This document shows, piece after piece, positions 26,948 to 39,300 of a stretch of DNA of 64,000 nucleotides (within the stretch, counting starts at the first letter, position 1; every line of letters begins with the position of its first letter). The position numbers and the translations under genes were made by a program. The DNA lies in assembly GCA_914767715.1 (NCBI GenBank), contig OU612074.1, positions 20,444,062 to 20,508,061 on the forward strand, in the 5' to 3' direction. A model generated the notes under the pieces. That model did no database searches. It was not told where the DNA came from and saw only the letters and a program-made list of their open reading frames with translations. The DNA comes from Membranipora membranacea. Taxonomy: Eukaryota; Bryozoa; Gymnolaemata; Cheilostomatida; Membraniporidae.

Positions 26948-29269
26948 ATCTGACAGGAATAAAAATGAGATGGAGAGGAGTTTATAAAGGAATGGCTCGA
27001 AACGTAAAAATAATCAGATGAATAATTTATTGCTATCAGTTTTGGTGAATTTTTAATTAATAGTTGCAGGGTGTTAGTGACTTAATCTGATAGGAGCATT
27101 CACTAAAATTAAAACAAATAACTGGGTTTTGGTAGCCTTTCTATTCAGCCCTCAGCCCATGGTCTCATTGGTAAGGTAGGTCTTTTAGTCTATAATAACT
27201 GGGGATCGGGACAGCTGGGGCCCATTCAGCTGCTAGCGATGAAGTTGAAATACAAAAGAAGCCTTTACCAAGGGTCGAAGGCTAATAAATTAGTCAAGTT
27301 CGGTGATAAAAGTCTTTCGCAGAGCTACTGGGTGACTGATAAAGTATTCAGAAATAATATGAATCCAAAACCAGAATTCCATAAACAGCGGCAAAGTTGT
27401 ATGGCTTTTAAATTGAATTTTTTCGCAAAAGCTTGCATATTCACTCCGAAACCAACTCAACCCTGATTATTTTTGCCTGAATCTTTACACTCAGCTGAGT
27501 TATTCTAGCTTTGACAGGCTGGTACAAACCCGACCATATGGCTCATTACTACAGCGCTAACTCATACTGTCCAAAGTACAGGTGACTCACCATGAACATA
27601 CCCGAGGGAGACGGAAGGTTAAACATTCCGGAGGCCTGCGGTGCTTGTTGTGGTGGTGGTGGTCCTCCTACAAACCAAGATATGAGTAACAATCATTGCA
27701 TGTGGTGCAAAGAGTCGGCCGCCATAATTACCGAAACCAATACTGTCAAATATTGGTGTGACACAGTGCAATACTGCATCAACCTTAAAATTGTAAGGTA
27801 ACACCTCTCAAAGTCAGATTAGCATAACCTGCATAACACCAAACATCAGAATTACACGACTTCACCTCATCAATTGCATTAACCTGATAACATGACTCTG
27901 CTCTTCACTTTGTATGAACACTGATTGAATCCGTGGTAATCTATTTTCCGATACTTGATTTTTAACACAACACTTGCACAGTGCACCAATTCGTACACGA
28001 ATTGTACAAGATTTGTACAAGAATCGTACACTAATCGTGCAAAACTCGTACAAGAATCGTACAAGAATTGTACAAGAATTTTAAACTGAAGCCTGTTACA
28101 AGTTTTTGTTGAAAATTAGTTTGGATTGTAAATAAGATGACTACATAATGCTGATGAGAATGTTTTGATGCATACTCGTAATAATCTACCTGGAAAATAT
28201 CCCGGAGGTCCATACATAGGTGGTCCATTAGGTGGTCCCATCGGTGGTCCATTAGGTGGTCCCATCTGCTGTCCCATTGGTGGAGGGCCCATTTGCGGAC
28301 CCATTGGTGGAGGTCCCATTGGTGGCGGTCCATATCCTGGTTGTCCACCAAGAGAATACCGTCCTGTCAAATAATCACAAAGATATTTCTTACTTTGTGA
28401 ACCTTTAACTGGTCGCATCCATAAAACTGTAATGAGTAAAGTTTAACTAAATTTACTTATAATATAGGTATTTTTTGGTAGTAAGTTTGCTAGCATACTA
28501 TCCCTTTTAGGATAATGATTTTCTTATCAGGGACAGACCTGCCGTTCACTCTGCTCACCGGTCAAGTCTCAGGAAATCATTCCCCAAAAAAATACATATT
28601 TGCATATAATCTGTCTCAAAGCATCTATGAAATAAAACTTTAAATAATCAGAGGAACTGCTCCAGCTTATAAGCTTCAAAATGAGCCAGCTCAATTGGGC
28701 AACTAGAACTAAAGTTACAAGGCCTCGCAGATCCTCACTCGCGGGCCATGCGTAGGGGGATATGATGTCATAAACAAAAATTTTACGTATATGTCCACCA
28801 TTAGAAACTTCAATCTCATTTGATATCATCAAAATTGGATGAAACGAGTTGTAATCCAACATGGCTCTTGTCATCATAGAGATTAATTTAAATCAAAAAA
28901 ATTTAAGGAGGTTTATGCAGCTTTTGAGGTGGAAAAAAGTTGGTTTCACTTTAACAGTTCCATATAAGAAAAATGCGGAATATTGGTCGAAAACCCTGAT
29001 GTGACCTCACACCCAGGCTTTCTGATCTTACGAGCGAATATTGAAAGGGTCGAATTCAATGACTCATAACACAGCTTCTGGTGGTCCTAGAGGGTCAATG
29101 TTGGGCTTGTTTTGAAGCTGATTAGCTGGGGAAGCAGCTTTGATAATCCCAATCTTAATTTCATGGATGCTTTAATAATAATAATACATAATACTTGATT
29201 ATAGTTTATGATTAATGGCGTGTCTTCTCAGATATTGGGTAAGTCTATACCTGGAGGTGGTTGAGCCAT
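26295..29269 (-). CDS. Pro/Gly/Tyr-rich small protein, PGYGPPP repeats (4 exons, 169 aa)
   Basis: Minus-strand exons: 29269-29251 (MAQPPPG), 28363-28190, 27667-27591 and 26534-26295 (stop TGA). Phases match at all junctions (1, 1, 0) and the total is 510 bases. Exons 2 and 4 are almost wholly Pro/Gly/Met/Tyr: repeats of PPPMGP, GPPNGPPM and PPPGYGG, ending PGPPPY. There is no folded domain and no signal peptide. Such PGY/PPY-rich tails occur in annexin A7/A11, ALG-2-binding, WW-binding and RNA-granule proteins. PPxY-like ends can bind WW domains, so a scaffold or adaptor role is possible but inferred. The gene contains a minisatellite in intron 2 (27989-28080). AATAAA on the minus strand at 26024-26019 is a good poly(A) signal about 270 bases past the stop. 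Confidence 0.7.
26803..26946. repeat. TATATG hexanucleotide microsatellite
   Basis: About 24 tandem copies of GTATAT/TATATG with rare variants, in intron 3 of the minus-strand PGYGPPP gene. It is alternating purine-pyrimidine throughout and produces spurious Met-Tyr and Cys-Ile open frames. Confidence 0.92.
27989..28080. repeat. Degenerate 11-12-bp minisatellite (TCGTACAAGAA)
   Basis: Roughly eight imperfect copies of TCGTACAAGAAT, each containing the palindrome-like GTAC core, in intron 2 of the PGYGPPP gene. There are no spacers, so it is a tandem repeat and not an array. Confidence 0.7.
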
Positions 29270-30567
29270 TCTAGCGGCTGTTTATCTGTCTCTCCTTAAC
29301 CTGCTGAGGTCATCTGTAAGCATTGCCAGAACCAGCTGGTCAAGATCTTCAACCTTACAATGAAATGACGTAAAAAGATTAGTCAGGCATTATCTACTTT
29401 ACGAGCTTATTTGTTGCTGTGTTTTTTAAGACTTTGGCATCAATGTCTAAGCAACTCAACATCATTGGGATAGGGGAGGGTTAGAAAACAGCCCTGTAAA
29501 TGTATTCCGGCGTCCGGATCAAAATATTTGCTCAACGATGATGATGTGATATTTTTTACCAGACCCCAGTTATCACAATATTCAACAACGTGACATCAAG
29601 AAAAATTAAAGCACACAACTCAATTTGTACCCAAGTGGTATCAAAACTGTAGGTCTACATGGGACAGAAATGTATTGATGAGATGGTCAAACTGTCAGAC
29701 AAAGCCAATACCCAACTCACCCTTAGTGAGTGACAATCATCAGCTCTCCAACTTTCACATAGACATCCTTTTCTAGCTTTTATCTACACCACATCAAGTT
29801 AGACCCTGCGCAAACAATAGACTGCCACGCAAGGCATTTTGTATTTTCATGACAATATCAAAACTCTTTGTCTATTTTGAATTTTGGCATACCTTGAGCT
29901 AGTTCCTAGCAGCCGTAGCAAAACGGGATTCATACAGGATTCAGGTGTTTGATTCCCGGCAGATACAATGGTGTCAAGAAGAGCGTCCGGCCATCATTGC
30001 TCATCTGCATATAAGGCCTCGGATTCAAAACAACTGCACAACACTTGCAGACAAAATGATACATGCATCTTTTCACAGTTCAGGTGGCTAGTAGAAGGCG
30101 ACCGTCTATGTAATTACTGGTCACAGCATGGAGAATAATCCAAGGGTTAGGCAGAGTAAAAATATCATCAATGTCTATTGTGATTATGTAAATGAGAGAA
30201 ACTCAAGGTTTCAAAGTATTTTGCCTTCTACCTATTTGAATGATGGAAATTCTTTTTGCATACTTATAAATTAGAAAATCTCTGCGAAGTTTGTCATGTA
30301 GGTGCTTCAGTTAAACTAAAACTGTCCTATAAATGAACACAAGCAATTTCTTAGAGGGATAGTTTTCAATATCTATTATTCTTTTTTTTACATACTTTTA
30401 AATAATATTCTAAATAAATGAATAATATTTAACTAACGCTTTCCAATTGTCTGTTGGGCGATAGCTTTCACATTTTAAGCCAGTTGCTTTTTATTTTAAA
30501 AACTATACTTATGTTTTCATAACCAATCAATTCTGAGCTTTACATTTTTATACATCATTATGTACTA

Positions 30568-30624
30568 AAATGCGATTGGTTTGAGAATCAGTACATTAAA
30601 GTCATTCTCAAACCAAACGCATTT
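30568..30624. repeat. 57-nt hairpin
   Basis: Arms of about 21 bases (AAATGCGATTGGTTTGAGAAT and its near-inverse ATTCTCAAACCAAACGCATTT) flank a 15-base loop, with one mismatch. Shape and size are compatible with a small MITE fragment or a small-RNA precursor. Confidence 0.55.
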
Positions 30625-31689
30625 CAGAACATAAGGAAGTAAAAAAAGCCTTTCTAGTTACTTTGTTTAATTAGAAATATTTTTTAATGTATGGCAAAGG
30701 TCACATAAATAGTTCTATTGCCCTAGAGTTAGCACTTGAAATGTGCACCTCGCTAGCACCCTAGTCTGGAAAAGTCCCTTCACAAAACGGCTAACAATCC
30801 CTACAACAAGTTACGCTATAAACAGTAGAGTTAAATAAAGTTAAATAAAATTAAATACATTTAAATAAAGTTCATAATAAAGAGAAAATACCGAAAAATC
30901 ATCTTCATTGATAATCTGTATGGATATTGTATGAAATTTGCATTTATTGTATAAGGGGATTCCTTTCCAATTCTTGGTTGAGAAATTTTTCTTGGCTTGA
31001 ATAAAGCGAAATACTGTTTTGTAAACTGAAAACAACAACAACCTGCTTTTTTTCTTTTATTTGAGTATTCTATCCATCATTTTGTTTTAATTGTATTAAA
31101 GGCCTATATTTGCAGCTAAGTCAGCATCGTGTAGAATCAGTATGATTGGTAGATGGTCTGCACTAGTTGCCTCCTCCTATACAATGGGCTGACAATTTAT
31201 GGCTGACCAAATATCAACGCTGAAATATCTACGCTTATTTTCTCTCAGTTCTTAGCCAGGATGTAACAGACACGGGGCTTCAAAACCCGCAACAGTTGTT
31301 TAAATCTGGTTCCAGGATCGGCACCATTTAATTCCGCTACTCAATGATTTTTATTTTTTTCTAGCTGTGCTAAAAATTTTGAAAGTAATTATAGTAGCCA
31401 GACTTATCCACTTTTTAGTGGCATTAGTTTTAATAATCTCACGAGATTCTCTTGTGTTAATAATGTATGCACTAAATAACGTCAAGAAATATCCCGGACC
31501 CAGAAACGCTCAAAAAGCTTTTCCAGTTTTTTTTGTGAGATTTTTTAACAATGGCAAAAATTATTTTGAGTAAAAATGAGCACAACATTTCAATGTTATC
31601 AAACCTTGGTTCGATAGAGAAATGAAAATAAAACATTACCTATACCAATACCAATGTACTTTTTTACCAGTTGTGATGGCAAATTGTCG

Positions 31690-31915
31690 GATTCTGTCGA
31701 GACAGCAAAAAAATTTGAAACGAGACCGAGACATATATCGGTGGCAATAAAATTAAAACCTGCCACTTTATTTGGTGTTTTTTGGTTTAAAAAACCCCAA
31801 AGACCGTGACAAAAACAGTGTTTATAATGTACAAGTCTCGACATATATGAAGGGTGTGTGTCTCGCCGAGACAGTGTCTCGTGTGGACAAGTCTCACGAG
31901 ACCGAGACTACTAAC
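31690..31915. repeat. GAGAC/GTCTC-rich block
   Basis: ACGAGACCGAGAC occurs twice as a direct repeat (near 31719 and 31897), with additional TGTCGAGACAG, GTCTCGACATATAT and CGCCGAGACAGTGTCTCGTG inverted motifs between. It is structured unlike its AT-rich flanks and is probably a repeat-element remnant. Confidence 0.45.
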
Positions 31916-32270
31916 CAGAGGTCTTATAGGTGAATTCTTTGTGGATACCCTATACTCTGGGTTGACAGCGGCCCATCGAGCTATCGGGGGTGCCTTTGAA
32001 CTCTTTTGCAATATCGATATCAAGTTATGTGAATCTATGTACATTTATGCAGAAATATTGATCTGTAGCAGTATGATTGATATCTGGTCAAAAAGAAACA
32101 TTTTCACACAGTTCCCACTCATTTCTAACACTGACTTCGACTAACTGAGCCACGCTTTACTCGTAGTTTTAAAAGCATGTCATAATTATGCTTTACTATA
32201 TTACACTAATTGAATTTCTTTAATTGCTCTCCTTTGTATAACCTTCAATTTTTTACTGATTGACTTTCGA

Positions 32271-32870
32271 TTCAGTGCAAACTGCATATGCGCTTATGCC
32301 GATGATAATATTGATTCCAACGTTTGCCTTAGGAATTTAGGCTAAGCGCATTGATATTATTCCCTTTAATGAGTTGTTGATGTTTTGTTGAAGAGGGACT
32401 CCCTGCAAAAAATGGGCCTTGTTTTAAACACAAATAGCGAGTAACAAAGCGACAAAAACGACAACTCCAGTGTACACTAAGGGAATAAAAAACTAACAAT
32501 TATTGTTGCTGTTGTTCATTCTGATGGAATAGATCGATTGTTTTTCTTTGTTTTTCTAAATACAAGTGCTCCATCCATAAAAAATATCCTTTGTTACCCG
32601 GTCTTTTGAATCAAAATATAACCCTGAACTTATGTCAGGAATCGGTTTCATTTGTCACGCTTGATATTGTAATTATAATCTCGATTCCAGGGTTCGCCTT
32701 AGCAATTAAGACTAACCTCATCGATATTATTCCCTTCAATAAGTTGCTTTTGTTTTATTGAGCAAGGAGACTGCCTGGATATGAATGAACACAAATAGCT
32801 AGTAACATAGCAACACCTTTATAATCGTGTATACTAAGAGAATAATAACCCTGGACCCATGTCAGCAACA
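32271..32870. repeat. Diverged tandem duplication, about 370-390-bp spacing
   Basis: Blocks near 32305-32495 and 32675-32850 align over GATATTATTCCCTT, the AGTTG...TGTTTT segment, ACACAAATAGC, AGTAACA and the TGTATACTAAG.GAATAA end. An adjoining stretch (ACCCTGAACTTATGTCAG near 32620) aligns with ACCCTGGACCCATGTCAG (near 32850), extending the duplication. Many substitutions and short indels show age. No coding potential. Confidence 0.55.
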
Positions 32871-33352
32871 TGTTTCACCTCTGTTGCTAGTAATTTATTA
32901 TGTAACCGTTGGCCAAAGCAGCAAAATATGCAACTTTCATCTTAGACTACTGCTACTTTCCGATGGTATGATATGGGTTCTGCATCAAGTATCCAGGTTA
33001 ATCCAGGTATGTACAACATTCACCAAGTGACTCTGTTCAACCAATTAACAAAACACGTAGCAAAGTACGGTGATGATGGATAAGAAAATTATAGTAATTA
33101 AGCAGTAGACTGATTGTTGATGCAGCTGCTGAGGCTTCAATCACTGTCGGTGACTAGTATCGATCTTTGTCAACCTTTGATTAGTATCCTTGCACGATAG
33201 GTCACAATGCTACTTACCCAACCAAGCCTCCTAATAAGAAATCAAGGGTTAGTGTTAGGTTGGCTTATTTGGTTTGCAAACTGTTGTACGGTTGCTCACA
33301 TCCACATCTCACGTCCACATCAGAAGCTATAGATTGGAATCAATATTTTCAG

Positions 33353-36300
33353 GTACACAAGAACCCCCTACCGTGAAGAAAGCAGGTACTGATGTGGAAA
33401 AAAATGGTGAGTGGGGAAATTCGGAGATGTCTTGAGTTTGATTGTGCTAGGCCTTCTATGGCCTGATTGCATCGGAACGCCTTCTAAAATCGCACTTGTT
33501 TATAAATCATTGGAAAAGAAAATTCTACCTGGGCTGTATGCCTCTATGCTGCTATACCTTCCCAAACCAAAGTTGTTTTCTGCCTTTCCTGAAGTAAAAT
33601 TTTCTGTGATTATTTGCCCACAGTATTTATGTTTACTCCAGTAGTATGCAAAGTTTGGTATATGCTTTGGGGTTTTCTCTATCCAAATAGTTATTTAATT
33701 GATTTTCTCTCGACAAATTCAAGCGTGAACCCTTTGATGTTTGTACCATATTGGTCTTGTCACTGATTGACACTGAAAAGCTGATACCTCCCATGTTATT
33801 GACAACAATGGAATCATGTATAAGCTATCAATATCGGTATGTCTGAGTTCTGATGTTTTGATGGATCAACCTAGGGAAAATATTAAAAGTTAAACTTCTC
33901 AGGTTATGTGCTGCAAAAAGTCTTTCTCATAAAACTAACAAACCGCAAAACAACTAAAGTAATTTTAGGCAAATAGAGTTGACCTTGAGTAAAAATTTAT
34001 AATTAGAAAAAACATTATTGTATTGTTACCTTTGAGCTGTGTTACAATTGTTTGGAGAGGGGACTCCCCGATTTAAAACCTGAGTTTTTGAAATCTCAAT
34101 GGAGAAAAGGCAATCAGCTTGGGTCATTCGTTAATGGGCAAGGGGTGTACACTAAGGTAACACAAAGAAGTGTCAGTGATATTATGTTTTGCTTCGGTCA
34201 ATTAGTTCTATTCTTTGATTATGTTAGTGACTAGTCAGGGAGTGGGGTCAAGCTATTCACAACCAATTATTTTGTCCAGGCTATTTGCATTGAACAATGT
34301 GGACTGTTTACTTTTGCACACTATAGGTCTTAAAGTTACTTCTCTAATTCATTGGCAAAGCATAATATGTTTGCCAATGAATTGGAGAAGAAACTTGAAG
34401 ACCTATATTATAGTGGTGACTTTTGTTTTAAATTATGTGAAAGAGAATTTAACTCTTTATGTTACAAAAGCAGAGACATTTCTAAATACACTCAGAAAAT
34501 GTAACATGGGAAGAAAACTCTCCAATAAACCAACCCCAATAGTATATAGCAATACATGAAGATCACCTGTAATTTCAATCATTCGGGACCAGATACACCT
34601 CCAGTATAAATTTGTCGGCTATGAAATCATGGATGCAAAATCTGCTAAGCTAAGATTGTTTTCATCGTCGAGGCCTCACTCATTGTATTACCTTAGCTAA
34701 CTCTACATGTTTCCTCGCTCAGGGGGCAGGGGGCAGGAACAATCAACTATGAAAGCTCCCCCAGTGGGGCTCGAACCCACAACTCCTGCGGCACTAATCG
34801 CCTGGCAGTGAATATCAAGCGCGCTAACCGATTGCGCCATCTCACCATCCCCAAAAAAGAATGGGCCGATGGCGCTAATTAGATAGCCCGCTGTTCACTA
34901 CTCGGAGTTGTGTTCTCTCATCCCACAGCACATTCCAATCCACCATTGCCACCCTATGAAACACAGCGTACGTGTTAGGGTTATTGGCTTTACATGGCCC
35001 ATTGCTGGGACCCCTTGTAGTAGGTTTAGCTGTCTTTCCAGCTTGTCAGCATTTCTTTCCATGCTGTCACATGTCTTTCCATGAGTCAGTCAGTAGACAG
35101 GTACACAGGAGAGGTATACAAAAATATCTCCTCGCTCAAGCTGAGTAAGGGTTCTGAGAGTAACCTACAGGCAATAGACTTTATGTTGACCGTGGTAGAG
35201 CAATAAAACAATAGAGACATAGCAATAAATTAATGTTTGCCACATTTAAATCAATTTGACTATTTGGTAGAATATTGGGGCAGATCTATCTTCACTTTAT
35301 CTCACTATCTGATCCATCCATCCATCCATCTCACAAACAAACAAAAATTCAGGAAATGTGTCGCTTTTTTGTTTTAGAACAAGTAGAACCATCAGAGGCA
35401 CAAATTCAAGAAGATGGCGGAGGAACTGGTAAGCCAGGGTTGCCATTATTTTACTGGTAAATGAGAAGTGTTTTTTGTGGGATATTGATGGTACCCCCAT
35501 GGCACCGCAGGCAGTGTTAGAAGTGAGTTTGAACTGATGGGAGCTGAGTACCCACAAATAAATATATTTGGGGAAGAAAATATATCCCAACGGATTCTGT
35601 GCACAAAACTGTGGGTGAATTGGCCATAATAATAATAACAATAATCAATCAGCAATCATACTATAACAGATCTATATTTCTGCATAAGCGTTACATAAAC
35701 TTGCTGAAGGTATTGCAAAACATTTCGAAGAGCTTTCCACCCTGAGAGTAGATAAGCCACAAAGAAGTAAGTCCACTTAGAACCAGAGCGCTCTGCCATG
35801 GAAATTGTTAGCGTTGATACCTCCGGGTTAAACATGCAGCCACATACAGGTGAACAAAAATTTAAATCACAGTAAATTTTATAGTAAAATAGGCTTGGCG
35901 TGAGTCCAATATTAATAAAGGGTAGATAACCATGGCAGAATAGTTGGAAGAAGATATAGAGAATGAGTAGATAGCCCTGAGGTAAGCCCATGCAGTGGCA
36001 ACAAAATAAACGGCGGCAAAATTGGCCCAGTATGAGCTTGAACAACCCAAACTTGGGTCATGCAAACTCTGTTTGAACCAAGCCTGGTCAAATTCATTTG
36101 AAGATTGGTCCTACATTTTTATTTGGTCCCTGATTTTACCCCAACAAATGGCGTCACCATTTACCATGGTTCGTCCAGATTTTAAGCTTGTTTAACTCCA
36201 GCATAATTTCACCATTTTTCCCACATACTAAGATGAAATCTGAGTATAGCACTGGATCATAAGTCCATGAGCACACGCAGCGCACTTGGCAAGGGTGTTG

Positions 36301-39300
36301 ATATACATTGATAGCGTGGAAAATAATAAAAAGTGAATCAAGATTTGAAAGGCCTTAATTTTGTCTATGCATAGTTGATAACTTGAAGTACCTAAACATG
36401 TGAAAAATTCATTCTAAATTCAAGGTACAATTTATTATCCTCTCAATGATATTCACATCAGTATGGTCCCAAAAAATCATTTATATTATAAGGCAACCCG
36501 TGCGTGCGATGTGTGTGTGTGTGTGTGTGTGTGTGTGAGTGTACATTCGCATGCAGTCATGTTAGGGAAAAATTTAAAGATTATTTTGCTTGAAAGTGTA
36601 TGAGCTTCGCTCTACACAATGCAGAGAAACATTTTACACCTGTCATTTTTTCTTCTCGCTAACAGTTTTGGTGTGTTATTTTTAGAAGGCTCATATGAGA
36701 AATACAAGAGACAAGTAAAGGAATATATTGAGAATGCGTTCTACAGCAAAACGTAAGAAAAAATATTCAAAAAGGCAGGATTGTAGTTTCGATGGGTCCA
36801 GCTATTGATACTGTTGAAATATAATCCTATCGAGTTAAAGGGAAAAACTCATATGCTAAATTGAAGCCAATTTTCATTTAAGCAACCGAGTGACTGACTT
36901 CAGAATGATAATGATGGAAATGCAAATAGCTTTGGTGTTTCTTTTCTAATTATGAATGAGGTCTCAATAAAAATTTATTATGAAAACTTGATTGAAATAT
37001 CTAAAAGGCAATATAAAGTTGCATGCCTTTCTAAACTGGTAGTTTGCGCATGCTTAGATAGTCAATGATGTTTCCAAACATGACTGTTTGTTTGAACCAT
37101 AATCTTTATTAAAGACGCGGATATGCTATGGCGTATGGTAATATTCACTTCTTCACCAACGCTGCAACATCATACTACACACCTTCGGTAAGTGAGATTG
37201 ATAATACCTGCAAACAGGATGATCTGTATGGTTGGTTGGTTTATTTTGTCACAAACATTAGGTAGGCTGTAGACTGGAGTGTATATACTGTTACATGAGT
37301 AGGGAATACCAAAAATAAATATAAAAAAAAACAAGTAAAGTAAAGTCTGACTTCTAGTGGATTAAAAAATATCTTGTAATATTGAAATCAAATGTCTTAG
37401 GAAATAGTCTTTACCCCAGGCAGTATGCTGCAATTTACTAACTTTCTTAAGGACTAGTTTATCTAAGCCAAGTTGTGTGTTATTGAAAAGCGAAGTGCTG
37501 AAACCTTGTCCAAGGTCCACTCCAAGTGCCACCAAGACGACAAAAAGATCGACAAGATTATTTATCCTTCTCTGAATCTTCTCTTGAAATTTTCCAAAAG
37601 AAAGGCAATTTATGCCTGCCTCAACAGATGATCAGAAACGAAAGACACCTGACACCATATTGGATCAAAGAAACACAGATTCTCCATTTGTGACTTGATC
37701 AGCAAATAAAATGCTATATATTTATAAATGTTGTCTAGAGAAAATATTTTTTCCCTCTCAACGATTTGGTAAAATCAGCCACATAATGAAATCCTCAATG
37801 CCTATGCTATAACAGTTGCTTTAAATTTGAATGGTATATGAATTTTAGGGAAACAAAACATGGAAATATGGTAATAAGCATCGAGTGATAACCTTTATCC
37901 ACCGGAAGAAATAATGTTGTGATAGAGTTATACTCTATTGAACTGTCATTATCAGTTGTTCACCTTCTGAAGTTTTAAGTTTTGAGTTGTTGTATAAATG
38001 TTACGGAATATTATTATCACTGGCCAGCAATGTCATACAAAAATACACCAATTGTGATCATAGTAACACTAGTTCTCTCATGTGTTTAGTTAGATTCAAA
38101 TTATTTTTATCGTCCATTACCGATGATCTGTATTTGAAATATTAAAAATTTGTATTTTTCTTACAAGTATGTGTGCGTTGCAAGTGAGGATACTGACTCG
38201 GCAACAATGGAAAGCGTAATGGAACTCATAACTACGAAAGGTCTTTGGGATCGAAAAGAACCAAAGCTTGTGGTTTCGATTCTAGGAGGAATGAAGAATG
38301 CTACATCATCTGTCCTTGATCGTGTTCAGACAGGGCTACAAAGAAGTTTGCGTGACCTAGCCATGGCATCAACTAAAGGCAAGTACACAGTCTAACATGT
38401 ATACAAATATTATTATATACATGATAAACCTGTTCTGTCAGAACAATTGGTACTGGCTTGTGGTAACATGTTGAAAAAGCGCAAGGTTACCAGTGGCAAT
38501 TTCATCATAACTATAAATATACTTTACTGCAGCAGTGTAATAATTGAAGGGAGAGTGATGTGCTTTTACAGAGGATATTGCCTGACAGCACAAACCAGGT
38601 GAAATTCTATGGCAAAGGCTTCAATCTGCTAGAATCTGCCATCAAACATAATGTGATGTGCTTGATTTGACTGAAAATACAACTTTTCGAGGTATTTTCG
38701 GATGGTTAAGCAAAACTTGATATTTTATGATGGTAATGGATATGTTGAAGCATTTTTTTTAAGGTACATGGGTGTTGACACCAGGTACCCATGTTGGTGT
38801 GCCAAAACTGATTGGATCAGCAGTAAAGGATTATATAGCTGAGACTGGGTCCTCAAAACTGGAAGATGTTGTGCTGCTAGGTGTAGTATCATACCACTCA
38901 ATAGCTGGCAAAGAATCTCTTCGATACAAGTACAAAGAAGAAGAATATGGTAAAAGAAAGGTGAGGCACTTTATTGCAAAGACATGCATCTAACCTTGTA
39001 TATATACTTATTTTTTACCTTTCATTTCGATGAACTTAGGGATGAATATCTGTTTTGATACAATGGCCGTTGAAAAATCTCGTAAAAAGCTTACTTTTAT
39101 TAAAGTTATTGCATGTGGCTGTCGATAAGGTCAAGGATAAGGTCTGAGACCGCTATGTTTCATCCATAAACATTTCATTCGCTCAAGATTGATCATAGAG
39201 TGTTGTCAGCAAAAGCCAAGCAAGCAAAAGCAAGCAAAAGCAAGTGTTGCTGCTCACATCAATAAAGAAAATACTGATTCGCAAAAATTTCAATGCAATC

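Larger units (their letters stand above)
29270..33352. other. Intergenic / possible 5' region of TRPM, no confident exon
   Basis: This lies between the start of the PGYGPPP gene and the first TRPM exon I can support. It contains a hairpin (30568-30624), a GAGAC-rich block (31690-31915) and a diverged tandem duplication (32271-32870). The missing TRPM start exon and promoter may lie here, but no ATG-containing frame joins in phase convincingly. Confidence 0.4.

Noticed and set aside
26672-26953. Met-Tyr and Cys-Ile repeat open frames
   Set aside because: Artefacts of the TATATG microsatellite.
27989-28080. CRISPR-like array
   Set aside because: No spacers, degenerate short units and a eukaryotic intron context.
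28569-28877. 102-residue minus-strand open frame
   Set aside because: Lies in the first intron of the PGYGPPP gene, without splice support; composition resembles decayed repeat sequence.
34753-34848. Functional tRNA gene on the minus strand
   Set aside because: A and B boxes are good, but acceptor and anticodon stems do not pair, and a related degenerate copy at 48700 shows it is part of a retroposon.
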